Assembly (NCBI RefSeq): GCF_963678635.1
Contig: NC_087066.1
Span: forward strand, 49,843,581-49,907,580
Direction of reading: 5' to 3'
Source: Symsagittifera roscoffensis
Taxonomy: Eukaryota; Xenacoelomorpha; Acoela; Convolutidae
DNA length: 64,000 nt
In this document: piece by piece, positions 41,745-54,506 of the stretch
How positions within the stretch are numbered: position 1 is the first letter of the stretch
Layout: every line of letters starts with the position of its first letter
The notes under the pieces: model-generated
Told to the model about the DNA's origin: nothing
Databases searched by the model: none
The model's input: only the letters and a program-made list of their open reading frames with translations
Position numbers and translations under genes: made by a program

Positions 41745-44700
41745 TGTGACAAGATGAAGAAAAAGAACAAAGAATATTTAAGCAAAGACTGTTAAAAACT
41801 TTCAGGACTGACAAAATGGATTGGATGTTATTAATGCTCTAATTGATAGCATACCAGTTGTGTTTATACTTATCTGAGCGATTTCAAGAAATCTTTTTTA
41901 TTCTTGTTGTAATTTCCTTCATGTGTTGATTTCAAATCTGTTAAAAAAGCAACAATAGGTAATGATTAAGTAACAGACAGTTGTGTTAAAAGGGCGACCC
42001 AAATAATGGAGTACTCAGGAGAGTACTACGAGACTGCGTGTTCCCTTGGCTAAATTTTTTAAGGTCTGTTTCAGGGCATAAGATAACAAACGGTCGCTTC
42101 GGATTGGTCCTTTAGAGGTGTAGTGGCACTTAAGCAGAAGTTTTTTTGAGAAAACAAGAAAGAACCTGCATTATGAGGGCATTCAATTTTGCAAGCTTAA
42201 AGAACCTGACTGATCTTTTGCGATAAGAAAGCCATGCTAACCAGATTTGTTTTTGTCTCCTCTTTGCACGCATTTGGGACATTTGCAGTCTTTGAAGCCT
42301 ATTCGAACACATATCAGAACTCTGAGGTGTTAGTTCGAGAATTTTAAGCCTTGATTTCAGTTTTTTCACTCTATTTTTTGGTCCAAAGTTGGTTTGATAA
42401 CGAAAACAAAGTGTCTGCTCCCTTCTCCTGAAGTCTTTGTCGTTTTGATGCTCAGCTTAAGTTTCTTGATGCGAAGAGCTTCCAATGAAAGAAATTTTAC
42501 TGGGTTGTTCGCCTGATCAGTTTTCTTCCAAATCAACTTTGCATTGGTTGCATCCTCCCCGCAATGCCATATGTTAATATTTTTGTGTGCCCTCGTTTTT
42601 GTGAAATTTAGAAAGTTTGTCATATCGAAAACATGAAAACTAAAGCGTTTAAAAAATTACCATATCTCAAAAATTCAACAGCAAACAAAGCCAAGTAATT
42701 TTCACATAACAACTATTAATTTTGAATGGTGGATAAGCTTGTTTTGTTTGGAACCTTTTGTTTGATGTTTCATTGACTGTAGAACATTTTCAAACAAATG
42801 TTTTGACTTAAAAACTAACATATTTCCAAAAATTTTCGAATTCAGAATCCAAGATTTTTCTTCTTTGGATCATTAACATTGATTGCAAAATGAACATGTT
42901 CACAGATAAACCCTGAAATTTTTTCTAAATAAAACCGTTCCAAAGGTTGCCACCACGTCTTTTCTAGGAATACAAACAATTGCTCAATGCTACAGTTAAT
43001 TTTTTCTCTGCTAAAAAATCGAGATCTTCTTGTTTTTTTCTATCCAATTAACTTACTTTTTAGTGAAACTTGCTTCTTGAAACAATTTTAAAATTTAACT
43101 GCCATTGTGTTGAGATATATGTTTTTTTTCTAGACTCATAAAGAAAAATCTGAAGCGTGTATTCAAATAGTTTTAGAAATGACCTAAAACTAAATCAAGG
43201 CGTAGTTTTTTTCTTTCAATTTGACTACCCTACAACAAAAACTTTTGAACAAAAACAGTTTCGTTTATGATTTTAATACACTTGTCTACGCAAAATCGAC
43301 CTTTATTTGCCAACTCTGATTCATGAATAATTTTTAGCGAAACTACATGCTGAAAGATAGTGCTTACTCTTAAAAACTAAAATACCACTGAATGAAAATG
43401 AACGTATCAAAACTGAAGTGGAGTTATAGAAAAATTTTAAATTTTTCTTCGGAAAACGATCACTGGCCCGTTTTAGAATCTGAGCACAACTGAAGTACAA
43501 AAGAAAATTGAAAAGGATGCCGTGCCCAAAGTTTTGAGGGGTAAAAATCATGTGTACTTAATTAAAAAGGAAAAATTGTCAACAGACAGCAATGGAAATA
43601 AAATCAGTACACAGGAAGTTGATCAGGCCCAGTGATGAGGAAATCAGAATTAATTAAAGGCAAATAGAGTACACAGTTCGCTAAAATTTCAGAGAGACTC
43701 GGTCCATCCCTGAATATCGGTTTGAGAGCCTCTGCTCATGAGAACCCTGATCATGCCTCAACATTAAGGAAATCAGAATCATTTGATGAGAAATAAAGTA
43801 CGCTGCATCACCAAAGCACAAAATTTGTAAACGTACTGAAATCACAGAACCGCTCATCGCCAACTTGCGTGATCTTAAATTCAAGCTGGCTTTAAATTTG
43901 TTTGGTCGAGAAGGAAATTCTATTTATTTTATAAGAGTTATTCAACATTGGACTACAGAAATTGAACAACACAAAACAAAGGACACACCAGCAGGCCCAC
44001 ATATTCAACAGTGTGTTGAAGACACGACCACTGTACAGTGGATTTAAAAGATAACAGATCAGTCGAACAACGCAATGAAACTCCTAATATTGCAAGCACA
44101 GCGAATCACGAAACTAAGGCCGGGATCAACACATGGAAGATTTGAGGAACAGGGATCTGACACTTGAATTTTATAACAAAAATCAAGAGTAAAAAAATTT
44201 AGAACTTTCCACCAAATAAAATATGTTAAATTTGAATCGTGGTTAAATTTTTTTGTTCAGACGTTTTTTCTTTTCTTTCATGATGCTTCAATATCTTTAG
44301 ATAATTTTATTACAAGTTTAGAGAGCTGACTATTAGCATCAAAAACGTTCGAATTCATAGTAAAATAATTTTTGTTATTTGAATCGCTAACATTGATTGC
44401 AAAAGGATTTTTTTCTGGGGTTATCCCTAAAAATTTTTTTTAGAAGGTTCCATAATCTTAAATTTAACCTTCGCTCTTTCAAAATTCAAGTTCTTCATGA
44501 TGATTAGTTTAGTCAAGTAACTTACTTTACTCCAATTCCTAGCGGATCAGAGGTTGTTTGGGTTGTAGTTTGTTCTTAAGTGATTTTGTGTGGTGTATTA
44601 TATCTTGGGTTTTGATAATGTCTTACTGAATTCTGAATTGTTTTGATTTGGTGATTTAGCAAAAAAAAACCATGATCACTTTTTTTTACGTGTTGTTCCT

Positions 44701-46000
44701 ACTTCTAGAATGTTATAACTTTCTCGTTTTCTGTTATTATCGTTTTTTGTTTTCCCAGATAAAATTTGAATTTTTTTTCGAATGGTTTTTTTAAGAATTT
44801 CAATTGGGAATGTTTGAAAAATTTCTAGAACGTTTATTAGTGTAGTTTTTGTTTGGTTGCTTGAGTATGGTTGATTTCTATGATACTTTGGATAATTACT
44901 TCTGTTTGAGTTTGATCTTGAATAGTTATTTCTGTATTGTCTCATTCGGCTATTGGAATAGCTATATGTGTTTTGTGTATTATAATTTTTAAATTTTTTA
45001 TATCCGAAGATCTTCCCCAAGAGTTATATTTATATGGAGACTGTGATCTTTTGTCATTTTAATTGGGTGGAAGTGGTTGTCCTGAAAAATTTTTAAATTG
45101 AAAATTATGTCTTGGTGAGTTTTGGTCTTTTTTTCAGGTATTAATAAAAAAAATGATTGGGTTTTTTTTTTAGATTCACGTTTTGATGGTTGATCTGAAT
45201 AAGTTTTATCGAATTGATAATAATTACACACTAATAATTACACCATTTTTGTATAAGAGTTTTTCTTTAAAATTTGGGGTTTTCTCATAAATTTTAGGTA
45301 CTTGTGTATTATTTTCCCGCCAATTCATTGTCTGAATCTTGTATATTTTTTTATGTGAGTTAGTGGTAAATTCGAAACATACTGAAGTTTACTGTTTCTT
45401 CTAATTTTATTGTGATTTGTGCTTGTTCAAACTTGTGATTATATTTTCTAAATTTGATGTCTGGTTTAACGAAGGATAAGGGATGTGATGCTTTTCTCTT
45501 TATTGTTATTTTTCTTAATTAAAGTGGTAGAGTCATAATTAAGATTTCGATCAGTTTGGTGTTTTTGTAATCATGTGAAGTCAAAGTATTTGTTTTTGTA
45601 CTAATGTTTCTGTTCTTTCAGCGAGTTCTTTAATCGCTTCGTATGGTTGTCTGCGGTATACATTACATAAAAGTCTTTGATGTTGTTAATTTCACTCTGA
45701 GTCAAACATTTTTCGAAAATTCCCGAGTGAAAAGTTTCCAAACTAATTTATTTTCTATAAATAAAATTAGATTTTTTTTGAATTGCTCCGCCGAGTGTGC
45801 TTTGTATCCGAGCTGTGCGTCTATGGATCCACATTTGTTGAAAAGGTGTTTAGAGGTGTTTACTTTTATGAAGCGGATCAACGTATCATATCTAAGTTAT
45901 TCTTCTCTCTTGGTACCAAGGGCAGAAAACGTTTTCTTCTAAATTAACCACATGCGCACCTTAGTGCTTTTTCAATCAAAGAAAAGAGAAGAACTATATC
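41745..46000. other. Gene-poor sequence, no firm gene
   Basis: AT-rich, with short open stretches only. A minus-strand stretch at 44,676-45,231 encodes low-complexity N, S, Y and R-rich protein reminiscent of retroelement nucleocapsid spacers, but unconfirmed. A plus-strand stretch at 45,643-45,942 has CSAECALYPSCASM, Cys-rich but isolated. A short direct repeat (gaggaaatcagaattaatta / aaggaaatcagaatcatttg) is at about 43,637 and 43,767. Confidence 0.35.
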
Positions 46001-46114
46001 GAATAATGACTACAAATTTACAATTCTGAACGTGAGAATCTGGAAGAATTTTTCTTAAGTCTGACGGGCCAGGCAGCCCTGTGTGGTCGGACGGTAGCGC
46101 ATGAGAAATAAGTC

Positions 46115-47340
46115 GTGAAGGACACTTTTATAGTCCAGATGCGCTTTAAAGACATCCAACCGGAGTTGCGTACTCTATCTGGCAGTACTCCCGATGAGAC
46201 TCTGAATTCTGCTCTATTGCAGGAAAAAGGTACACAACCGGCCTCAAGTTTGCAAAAGAAGCTGGAAAATTCGGCACCAGCGGGCATTTCATCCCATCAC
46301 GGGTCAGTTTCCTAGCAAAACCTTCGGATAAAACAAGAACCCACTTTTTCTGTCCAAAGTAAGAAATTATTGAAATGAATCAGCCGGGCATAATTAAATT
46401 CTAATTGTCCCAGAGGAGGAACCCCCAAAGATGTAAAACAGTGTTTTTTCTGTTGGAATAAGTTCACATCGAATCACAAACAGAATTGTCCGGCAAGCAA
46501 TGTGACGTGCAGGAATTGTAGAAAGAAGAACTATTTGGCAAAATGTTGCAACTCCAAAAGCAACGCTAACGTTGATACTGAATCGGATATGACAGTCAAG
46601 GAAGCTTGTAAATTCAAAACTTCTGATAGTGAGTCTGAATTTGCTGTTTTTGCCGTTGAGAGGATTTCCTGAACCGCAGTTCCAATTCCTCCAGTTGCCG
46701 CCTCCGTGAAACAGTTGGAAGTGATAAGCGGGGCAACGGTTAAATTACTTTGTATTCAAATTATCTTAAATTGCAATAAAACATTCTTCGTTTCAAAGCA
46801 CAATTGACACAGGCAGTCCAGCTTCGTTTGAGAACAGAAAAACAGCGGATTTCATCGTTAATTTGGTACTTTCAGTTTTTATTCTAGATGATAACGAAAG
46901 GCCAGTTGATCCGGTGTAAGTCGGTGATCCGGTATATTATAATCGGAGAAGGATTGAACTTTTCTACCCTCTGGTAGTCGATGTGCATCTTAAGGCTGGA
47001 GTGTAAAATCGCCAATTTCCTGGTATTGGAGAACTGCACCAGATGTCTGCTCGGTTTGGACCTTCAAGTTAGATCGCCAAGCCAACTGGTGGGCATAATT
47101 TCCCAGTCGCGACAGAATGACACAACGGAATTCTGGAGATCGCATTATCAGGAGAAATTTGGTCATGTTTTTAAACGTTTATGAAGAGCAAAGAACCACC
47201 AAGTCTTCTCTACGTTTAAAAAACCTCTTACTATCCTCTTTCTATCCAAGAAAAAGGGCGCCGAGTTCCAGTTACTATCCAGGAGAAAGAAGGAGAAGAA
47301 ATCCGTAAATTTATTCAGAAAGGACACATTGTAAAGTGTA
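46115..47340 (+). pseudogene. Ty3/Gypsy gag-protease remnant
   Basis: The plus strand shows, in order: the end of gag (DTFIVQMRFKDIQPELRTL ... SGSTPDETLNSALLQEKG, 46,118-46,230); a nucleocapsid with two degraded zinc knuckles (CFFCWNKF..HKQNC and CRNCRKKNYLAKC, about 46,442-46,550); an aspartic protease active site DTGSPASF (about 46,806-46,830); and the linker to reverse transcriptase with RRVPVTIQEKEGEEIRKFI (about 47,260-47,315). Stops and frame changes separate the parts and no reverse transcriptase follows. This is a different, plus-strand Gypsy fragment unrelated in position to the cluster at 1-13 kb. Confidence 0.75.
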
Positions 47341-49660
47341 CAAGATTCAACACAGATGAATGAAGAAAAAATTGCCATGCTTCAAGCTATCCATTGAGAG
47401 TTCGAATAGTATCTGTCTCAAGCACGGATGTGCGTTATGGCAATTACCGAGGATAAAACTTTAAGAAAACAGTATCAACATAGTTCAGGAAGCGCATATA
47501 AAACTATATTTAGTCTGCTGATTCGAAAGTGTTGAAAATCTAGATGTACACATCGATGCAGCGGTACCGTCAGCAGTTTCGAAATCACCAGGAAAACACA
47601 TATTTTTTTGCGTATAAGAAGTTTGTAGAACCTCAGAACTTTGTATTGTCTCCAACTTGGTTGGACGGTCTCCTGAGAAGAAAAGGCTTTAACTGCTAGT
47701 TTACATGTAATGTTTTCTAAAAAAGAAATCGAATGATTTTCGTTGCTGAGAAAAAAACTATATAAGCAAGCATGGGTTAACTCGATGACTTCAAAGTGCA
47801 CCAAATCCCAGTTGATCATAGCCTTCAAGCAGTATAATATACTGAGTGAGGAGCACTGAGTCCATAGAATTTTATGTTTTTATGTGATTTAAATAATAAG
47901 GTTTCATCTAAAAACTGATTGATTTCTGTGTTTTTGATGAGCTGAGAGGCGTTGTGGAGTGTTATGAGGGACCGGCAATTGACTCGATCTGTTGCCGGCT
48001 GGTTAGAAGGGTGACTTTGCTCTGGATATCCCGGAGGCAGACAAGGCGATGTTGGCCCTAACTCACATAGTGGGATACGAAAACCATGGTTATGGCTACC
48101 TAGAAATCTAGATGGTGGCAGCGGGTAGTGCAAGCTCCTTCCACCGCAAATAACACGCAGATAAACGGCATACGCATAGTGGTATGGAAGAACCACACAC
48201 TGGTATCGATGCTGAGTGTGTATACTACCCCCGATACTTGACGGAATGGTATATATTTGTGTCGAAAAGCTTGAGGGCATAAAAACACACAGCGTTTTAA
48301 CATGGGGATAGGAGTGGATCTTGCTCGATCCTGGTGTATGCCCAAATTTAAAAAATCTTGCCAAAATGAAGAAATAGTTGAAGCTGTATCTCTATTGTTG
48401 AGCGTTCAAAACTCCTTCAATGGCTTTAGATCGAGTGGTGTTTTGAGTTGAAACTGTATTCCAGATCAGCAAGACTTTTTTTGTACATCGTTTTTACTCG
48501 ATGATATCTTTTGGGTTCAGACGAGATCTTTTCAATCTGAAAAAAGCACTCTCTGGTCGTCGAACTCTAAAACTAACGCATAGTATTGGATAAAAAATTA
48601 TGGATATCACGCAGCCGACATCTTGGCAAGGACTACAGGTGGTGCTATTTCAATCCACAACAAATCAAATGCGGACAAACCGCAAAACATATTGGCAGAA
48701 TCACACGCTCGATTCTGAGGGCATATTTATCACAAAGCAGTTGGCGCATAAAGAGCACACATCATTCTAACAATGAAATAAAGTCTGCAAAAATACACAG
48801 AGCATTTTTCAAAAATGACAAGTTCAAACAGAAGAAAAAATCCAAAAACTGCTCTATTGGGCTTAGGTATGGAGTGATCTCTAAAGATTTTGAGTAGCAA
48901 GTTGGGCAAAAAGAGGTCTTGCTCATATCTTGTTGAAAACCTGAAAAATTCTTGCAATGTTTGAATATGTCACTCATTTTCACACTTTGCGAGTTGAACA
49001 TGTTTCTCTGCAATTTTGAGCAATCAAAACTCCTTCAATAGTTTTTCGATCGATGTCTGTTTTGACCTGAAATTGTTCATCAGATTATCAAGCTACTTCT
49101 TGCAGATCGTTCTTACTCGATGATACTTTTTGGGTTCAGACAAGAGTTTTCCAGTCTGTACACAAGCCCTCTCCGACCGTCGGACTCTGAAGCTAAATGA
49201 CCCTCGATCGGATGATCGTGTTATCCGTACAGATATAATGGATATCTATCAAGAACTGATTTAAACTAAAACATTATAACATTAAATCTAATCATGATAC
49301 TGAAACATACGTACTTAAAACTTAATATTGATATTGATACTAAACATACGTACTTATGTAAAGCTAAACATATAGATGTGTGATTTAATTAAGCACCTAT
49401 TATAACTAATGCCATATTCAATAGCTATTTAAGAGTCTCTGTTTCTCTCATGATTTCGAAGTCAGATTCGAATAACTTTACCAATTGAATTTAAGTTGTT
49501 AACAGATTCTTCTTATCTCTCTTAACCATAGTTTATGACTCCTCTCTCATTTGGTATCATACAATAATACCTACTTTCCATGGGTGTAACAGATCGCAAG
49601 AACTGCTTTTGTTCAAACATTCCTTCTCTAACTGAACGCACTCCTTGCCCATTCTAATCG
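47340..49660. other. Unresolved sequence with an internal repeat
   Basis: A 179-codon minus-strand frame (47,825-48,364) is open but has no motif, is rich in P, H, S and Y, and overlaps another open frame, so I do not call it. A block of about 150 bp (ttactcgatgatatcttttg, gggttcagac) at 48,430-48,570 is repeated at 49,050-49,200. It may be retroelement LTR or untranslated sequence. Confidence 0.35.
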
Positions 49661-49668
49661 CGTTTTTG

Positions 49669-50188
49669 TTCCGACTTTCGATACGAAAGTAACGGAATAT
49701 TTGTGCTCGGGGTGGGTTTTTTTTTCTTCAGACAAATTTCGACTTTTTAACTAGCCATTTTTGACGGAATTTTTTTATATCATTCGAAAGCTATTGTTGT
49801 CCTGAGCTCAAATTTGAAAAGATATTTCACCTGTGATCATTTTTCATAAAGTTATGGGGGTTTAAAGATTGCCATTTTGGCCAATTTGGGACAATTAACG
49901 CGCGATATATTTCGCGCTATTAACGCGCAAGCGGAGATTTAATCCGTCTTAAAATCTTTCCAAATTGGTTGAAAGAAGCTTATTTTCCATAATTGATTTG
50001 TTACAAGGAGCTAAATTTATCTTTTTGTACTTTATATGGCGTGTGGGGTGATGATTTTCATAAAAAAACTTCAAATTTTAGAATTTTTCTTTTTTATGTT
50101 TTTACTTTTAATTTTTTGATGTTTTTACTGCTCTATAAAACCTTAAAAGGCAGTCGAAACCTTCAGGGCTTCGCCCTGATACGAGCAG
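49669..50188 (+). mobile_element. Hairpin-ended non-autonomous element, copy 1
   Basis: About 520 bp. Starts ttccgactttcgatacgaaa, where actttcg and cgaaagt form a stem. Ends gggcttcgccctgatacgag, where agggc and gccct form a stem. The middle has attaacgcgcgatatatttc with repeated gcgc. Flanked by TTTTG at 49,664-49,668 and again at the right edge (the first T shared). No coding capacity. Confidence 0.8.
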
Positions 50189-50214
50189 TTTTGTTACTTT
50201 TACGCTGAGGTTGA

Positions 50215-50834
50215 TACAGTTGACGACAACGTATACCATTCAATAGCTACAAAGAATTCTTCTTACTGTTTTGTAGTAAAAATGTACTCCTCTCTCATTT
50301 TACTTACAACTTCGAAAAAAAGTTCCACTAACATCAAAATTCAATCGCGGTTGATTTACAATTTACATTAAACTGATTTGAAGCAGCTATTTCAGGTCAA
50401 TTCAATCAAATTTTTTCCGAACTTTATTCCAATTTTTTTTGCCGTTGAAATGAAAAACGAAAATTAACAAGAAAAAAATTAGCAATATTAAAGCAATGTA
50501 TAAAACAAAAAGGCAACATTTTTTCTAGAACAATAAAAAACCAAACTAAAATTGCACAACTTTTTTAATTTGTGTATTTTTCATTCGTGCTTTCCACGAG
50601 TGTTTCAAATCAGATTTCGAGATAAGCAAAAAGATGTTTCCTCATTCTCAAAGCGTCTCTCTTCAATTTCAAGTTTGACATGACCAAGTTTATTTGTTGT
50701 TCGCTGAGATAATTCTCTCTGTCATCATGCATCCTTTGTTTCATAAACTATCATATCTCTGTAGCCCAGTTAACATTTTTGGTTGCTAAAGTTTAATTGA
50801 AACTCATATTAAATGAGTATAAGATAATAATTTT
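50215..50834. other. No gene seen
   Basis: AT-rich spacer between hairpin-ended element copy 1 and a MITE-like piece. Confidence 0.4.
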
Positions 50835-50849
50835 ATTTTTAGGTCGACC

Positions 50850-51163
50850 AAATTGATTTTCTGAGCTTTCCCAAACCATTGTAAAGATCCTAATTTTACC
50901 ACATTTTCTGCGCTGCAGGCAAATTTTAGAAAAAAGGCGAAAAACGGCGTTTTTAGGCACTTTTTGGAACATTTTGACTCCAAAAAATTGGTCACTCCCC
51001 CCTCAAAAATTAGTATATGTTGGCGCCAAAGGCGCCCTAAGAAAAATTTTAAGGCCAATCAGCCTAAAATAGAAATCTCAAAATAGTACAGAGGGGGGCC
51101 CTTTGAGTCGGCAGGGGGTCGAATCCCTGGGGAGGGGCCTCCGCCTCCACGCCCCCTCCCTAA
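50850..51163. mobile_element. MITE-like repeat, partial copy
   Basis: Shares order and wording with 54,100-54,435: gtcgaccaaattgatttt, ttctgcgc.gcag, aaaattag.atat, then gggggtcgaa.ccct and a GC-rich end. The left end is missing and the right end joins the CCCGGG element at 51,164. Confidence 0.65.
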
Positions 51164-52088
51164 CCCGGGTTGACCAAAAAAAAGTCATACATTTTTCATA
51201 TATGGAAAAATGCTAATCATACCTTTTTCATGCAATTCCATAAGTACAGAAAATTGCATGAAAGGTCTATGATTAGTGTTTTTCCATAGATGAAAATTGT
51301 ATGACTAGCATTTTTCCATGAACCAAAAATATGATTTTTTACATTTTAACTTCTCAAAAATTAAGGTTGTGTTCGTAACCGAACACAAATGACATAAACC
51401 TTGGTTACTCAAACGCAGTAACCAAAAGTTTGGCCGTCCTGCATTAAAAACGCATTGGAAACAGCCTGAAATGTATTACTTCTGTCTCACACAAATAATA
51501 TAAAGAAAGTAACGAACTTTTAAATTTTGGCAAAAATTTTCAAAAGTGATTATTTCTAAATTTTGAATTTTTAAATTACCAGACATTGATCAAGGCATAG
51601 AAAAACATGTCATAAAAAAAAGAAGAGTTTTAAGCGTTTTTGAAAAAAGTTATGAGGAGAAAAGAAAAAAAATCCAATATTAGTATATCTAAGACTACGT
51701 TATACACACAAAAAGTTAAATTTGCATGCAAATTTTTTTTTTCAAAAATTTTTTATTTGAGTACGAAAATCAATTCGCTGTTGAAAAAAACACAAAACAA
51801 TTTTGGGGGCAATTTCAAAAATAATTTTGTCGTCGCCATCAAAAAATGCTAGTCATACATTTTCCATATATGGAAATTGTATGATTAGCATTTTTTTGAC
51901 AAAAAATTTTTCTTTTTTATGTAGTACGATACACCGAATTTTATGCCAAAACAAGAGAAAAGTTTTTTGAAAATTCGACGACACCATGTTAGCAAAATGT
52001 ATGAAATTTGTATGACTAGTATTTTTTCATAGACTTAGTTTATGGAATTGTATGATTAGCATTTTTGATCTATGGAGGTCAACCCGGG
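51164..52088. mobile_element. CCCGGG-ended element, copy 1
   Basis: 925 bp with perfect 12-bp inverted ends CCCGGGTTGACC (51,164-51,175) and GGTCAACCCGGG (52,077-52,088). The interior has many copies of attgtatgatTAGCATTTTT and its inverse, often around a ccatatatgg palindrome (51,200-51,330, 51,845-51,895, 52,010-52,065). No transposase, so a non-autonomous element. Confidence 0.85.
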
Positions 52089-52318
52089 AAATCCGCTACT
52101 GATTTCAGGAGCATGTGAACAATCATCCCCCTTCTCGTTCACAACTGGTTTAGGGGGGGAGTGTTCACATCAGATTATTGTGAAATTACTTGTCCTTTGT
52201 TTGTTGGTAGGGGGAGGGGGAATGGTTTATTTGGTCGATATAGGTGAATGGGCTGTCATGCTAAAGCTGTACTACAAATGACAGTCTTGAATAAATTCGA
52301 TTTCGAATTTTTCGAAGT

Positions 52319-52903
52319 TTATCTCTCGCAATTAGACTGTTCAACAGTTATCAATTTGTTCACGTCCACAAGTCCAAGTCGCTGAATTTTTGCCTCAATC
52401 GCCTTCAGTCTATACAAACTAGGCTTCGGGTGTCGCGCCAAAATCCAAGCCACACCTAACTTGAAAGGACCCGACTCTTCACAGTAATACAGCAGCGCAA
52501 ACTCCGAGTCCACATGCACGATATAAAAATTGGGTGTTTTTTCTTTTGCTTCTTCTGCTGGACCCAGATGGAACACGTGTCTGGTGAGTCGAACAACTGG
52601 CTCCGCTTCCAAGTATTTCCCAACAATCTGACCTTTCTTCAAGCCTCGCATCTTCAACACCAATTTCCAACCTAAAACTTTTCGTACGAATATGAACTCA
52701 ATTTGATTGCATGTCTCTTCGTTTGCTTTTCCTGTCGACTCGGCTGACTTCTTGATTTCGTACCACCGTCCCTTCAACTTATGATGAACTTCGTTATCGG
52801 CATTCACAGAAACAGAGCAGACGCCATAGTCCAGATCGGCAATCGCGACCAAAGCCAACTTAAACGCCAGAAAATAGAACAACAGTAATTTATAATTAGT
52901 CAT
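52319..52903 (-). CDS. Secreted lipocalin (apolipoprotein D-like)
   Basis: 194 residues in one uninterrupted exon. A signal peptide covers about residues 1-22 (LLLFYFLAFKLALVAIA). The first lipocalin signature GRWYEIKK holds the G-x-W motif (residues 45-47). Later FYIVHVDSEFALLYYCEES and WILARHPKP match the second and third signatures, including the conserved Arg. Four cysteines at 29, 65, 141 and 192 match the two apolipoprotein D disulfides (29-141, 65-192). Lipocalins carry small hydrophobic ligands outside the cell. The start is the only Met giving a signal peptide. A minus-strand AATAAA lies about 90 bp downstream (near 52,224). Lack of introns is unusual and could mean a retrocopy. Confidence 0.88.
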   Translation of the reverse strand: MTNYKLLLFYFLAFKLALVAIADLDYGVCSVSVNADNEVHHKLKGRWYEIKKSAESTGKANEETCNQIEFIFVRKVLGWKLVLKMRGLKKGQIVGKYLEAEPVVRLTRHVFHLGPAEEAKEKTPNFYIVHVDSEFALLYYCEESGPFKLGVAWILARHPKPSLYRLKAIEAKIQRLGLVDVNKLITVEQSNCER

Positions 52904-53640
52904 TGATAATAAATGATGTGAGGACCAAATTTCATCGAAATTTTAGAAGAACACTTCAAAAAAATTAACTTATGATTTAGACTATTTTAAAAGATGCTTT
53001 ACAGCTTTAAAGGTAAATAGCACGATGCGTTATTTGAGCTTCGAATACTTCATATTTGAGTAACCTATCAAATATTAAATTTTATAGCACAAAAACTGTT
53101 TGAGGTTATATGCCAAAACCACCGAAAGTTTTCAACCAGAGCTTATGAAAAAGCAGAAAAAGGGTTAAGTTTTGAGTTCAGTAAAAATTTTAGGAAATCA
53201 AGTTTGAGAGTGGAATCGTTTCCCATTCTACTCCTACTCGACTAAATAAGTCGACAATAGTGACAATTACCATTCGTGTCCTTCTTAACACTTCACAAAG
53301 GAGCAGACAGGTTAAATGATATGATGCCTTTGTCCTTCTGATACTTTGAATAACCGGGAATTTAATGCATCTCCGCCACCCTACCCTGATTGCCCAGAGG
53401 GTCCTCCCTCTAGTACTATTTTAACAACGTATGTATTTTTGGTCGATCCACCCTGGATTTTTCTGAAGCCGCATTTGGCACCAAAAAACTGGCCTGCGAC
53501 TCAAAATGGCAAAAAATGAGTCTATTTATTGTTTTTTAGAGAGATCGGAAAATCAGTCTGATCGGCCAAATCGGCCATCGGAAAATTGACAAAAAATTAA
53601 AATATGTTTTAGAAATACCCTTGAGAAAATCCTAGATCCG
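52904..53640. other. Upstream region of the lipocalin gene
   Basis: No other gene seen. It presumably holds the lipocalin promoter; no TATA box is certain. AT-rich, with part of a MITE at its far end. Confidence 0.35.
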
Positions 53641-53646
53641 CCCTGA
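53622..53646. mobile_element. hAT-like MITE terminus
   Basis: gagaaaatcctagatccgcc followed by ctg is the inverse of the left end at 54,046. The matching left end upstream (around 53,390-53,460) is not clear. Confidence 0.45.
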
Positions 53647-53663
53647 TTATCAGTGATGGAGTT

Positions 53664-53930
53664 GTGACACAGTATCAAATTTGGCAAACAATTACAAATA
53701 AATTAAAAAATCTGTTAAATCTTTTATTCAATCGGTTCGTTCAGTTTTTACCAGCTGTTCCATATTTGAACACCACTTATATTCTACTCTTACCTAAAAT
53801 ACATATGGATGAACTGCTCCAAAAAATCCAATTTACTGCGCTGATTGAAGCACGAAAATTGACTGTCAATCTCAGTGAACCGTTGGCAGCTAAAAACATA
53901 ATTCAAACTCTGAAAGTTAGTTTACTTTGA
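53664..53930 (+). other. Possible orphan exon
   Basis: An 88-codon open stretch followed within it by a donor-like aaag|gttagt near 53,917. The composition is protein-like (hydrophobic amino half, charged amphipathic carboxy half) but no family is recognised and no partner exon is found. Confidence 0.2.
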
Positions 53931-54045
53931 ACAAGAGTAGCAAAAAATTCATACTCTGATTTTTCGCTAAGTTACCGGAATTCATTTGCCGAGGAAACCA
54001 GCTTTTTGAGAAAAAGTTTCAAGCCATCAGAAATTATTTAATTCA

Positions 54046-54438
54046 GAGGAGGATCTAGGATTTTCTCGAGGGGGAATTTTCAAAAAAAAACTCGAAAATT
54101 TTGTCGACCAAATTGATTTTTTGAGCTCCTCGAAATCATTATAGAGAGCACATTTTGACAAAACTTTCTGCGCCGCAGTCAGTTTTTTGAAGAAGCAGGC
54201 CAAAAAAGGATTTTAAGGACTTTTGGAAACTTTTGACCAAAAAATAGCGTTTTTTCGGCAAGCGCTCCCCTTCAAAATTAGCATATTTTGGTGCCAAAGG
54301 CTCAATTAGAAAAATTTTTGGGTCCGTCAGGTAAAAATGGATATCTCAAAAATGTACAAAGAGGGACCCTTTGGGTAGGGAGGGGGTCGAACCCTTGAGG
54401 CGGATGCGTCCGCCACTTCGTCTCCTTTTTAATCCGCT
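54046..54438. mobile_element. hAT-like MITE
   Basis: Left end cagaggaggatctaggattt, the CAG-x-GG-x-GGATCTAGGATTT pattern common to hAT-type miniature elements. The right end taatccgctgg is a degraded inverse. It contains the block shared with 50,850-51,163. Another right end of the family (cctagatccgccctg) is at 53,632-53,646. No coding capacity. Confidence 0.6.
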
Positions 54439-54506
54439 GGTGATTTAATTCAAACAGTAAAGCTTACAACTGATTTTTACGGCAACGGGTCTAGTTTTTT
54501 TCCATT

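Noticed and set aside
45643-45942. Cys-containing frame with CSAECALYPSCASM
   Set aside because: Too short and isolated to support a PAN or similar domain; no second exon found.
47825-48364. 179-codon minus-strand frame
   Set aside because: Low-complexity P, H, S and Y composition with no motif, and overlapped by another open frame; not enough to call a gene.
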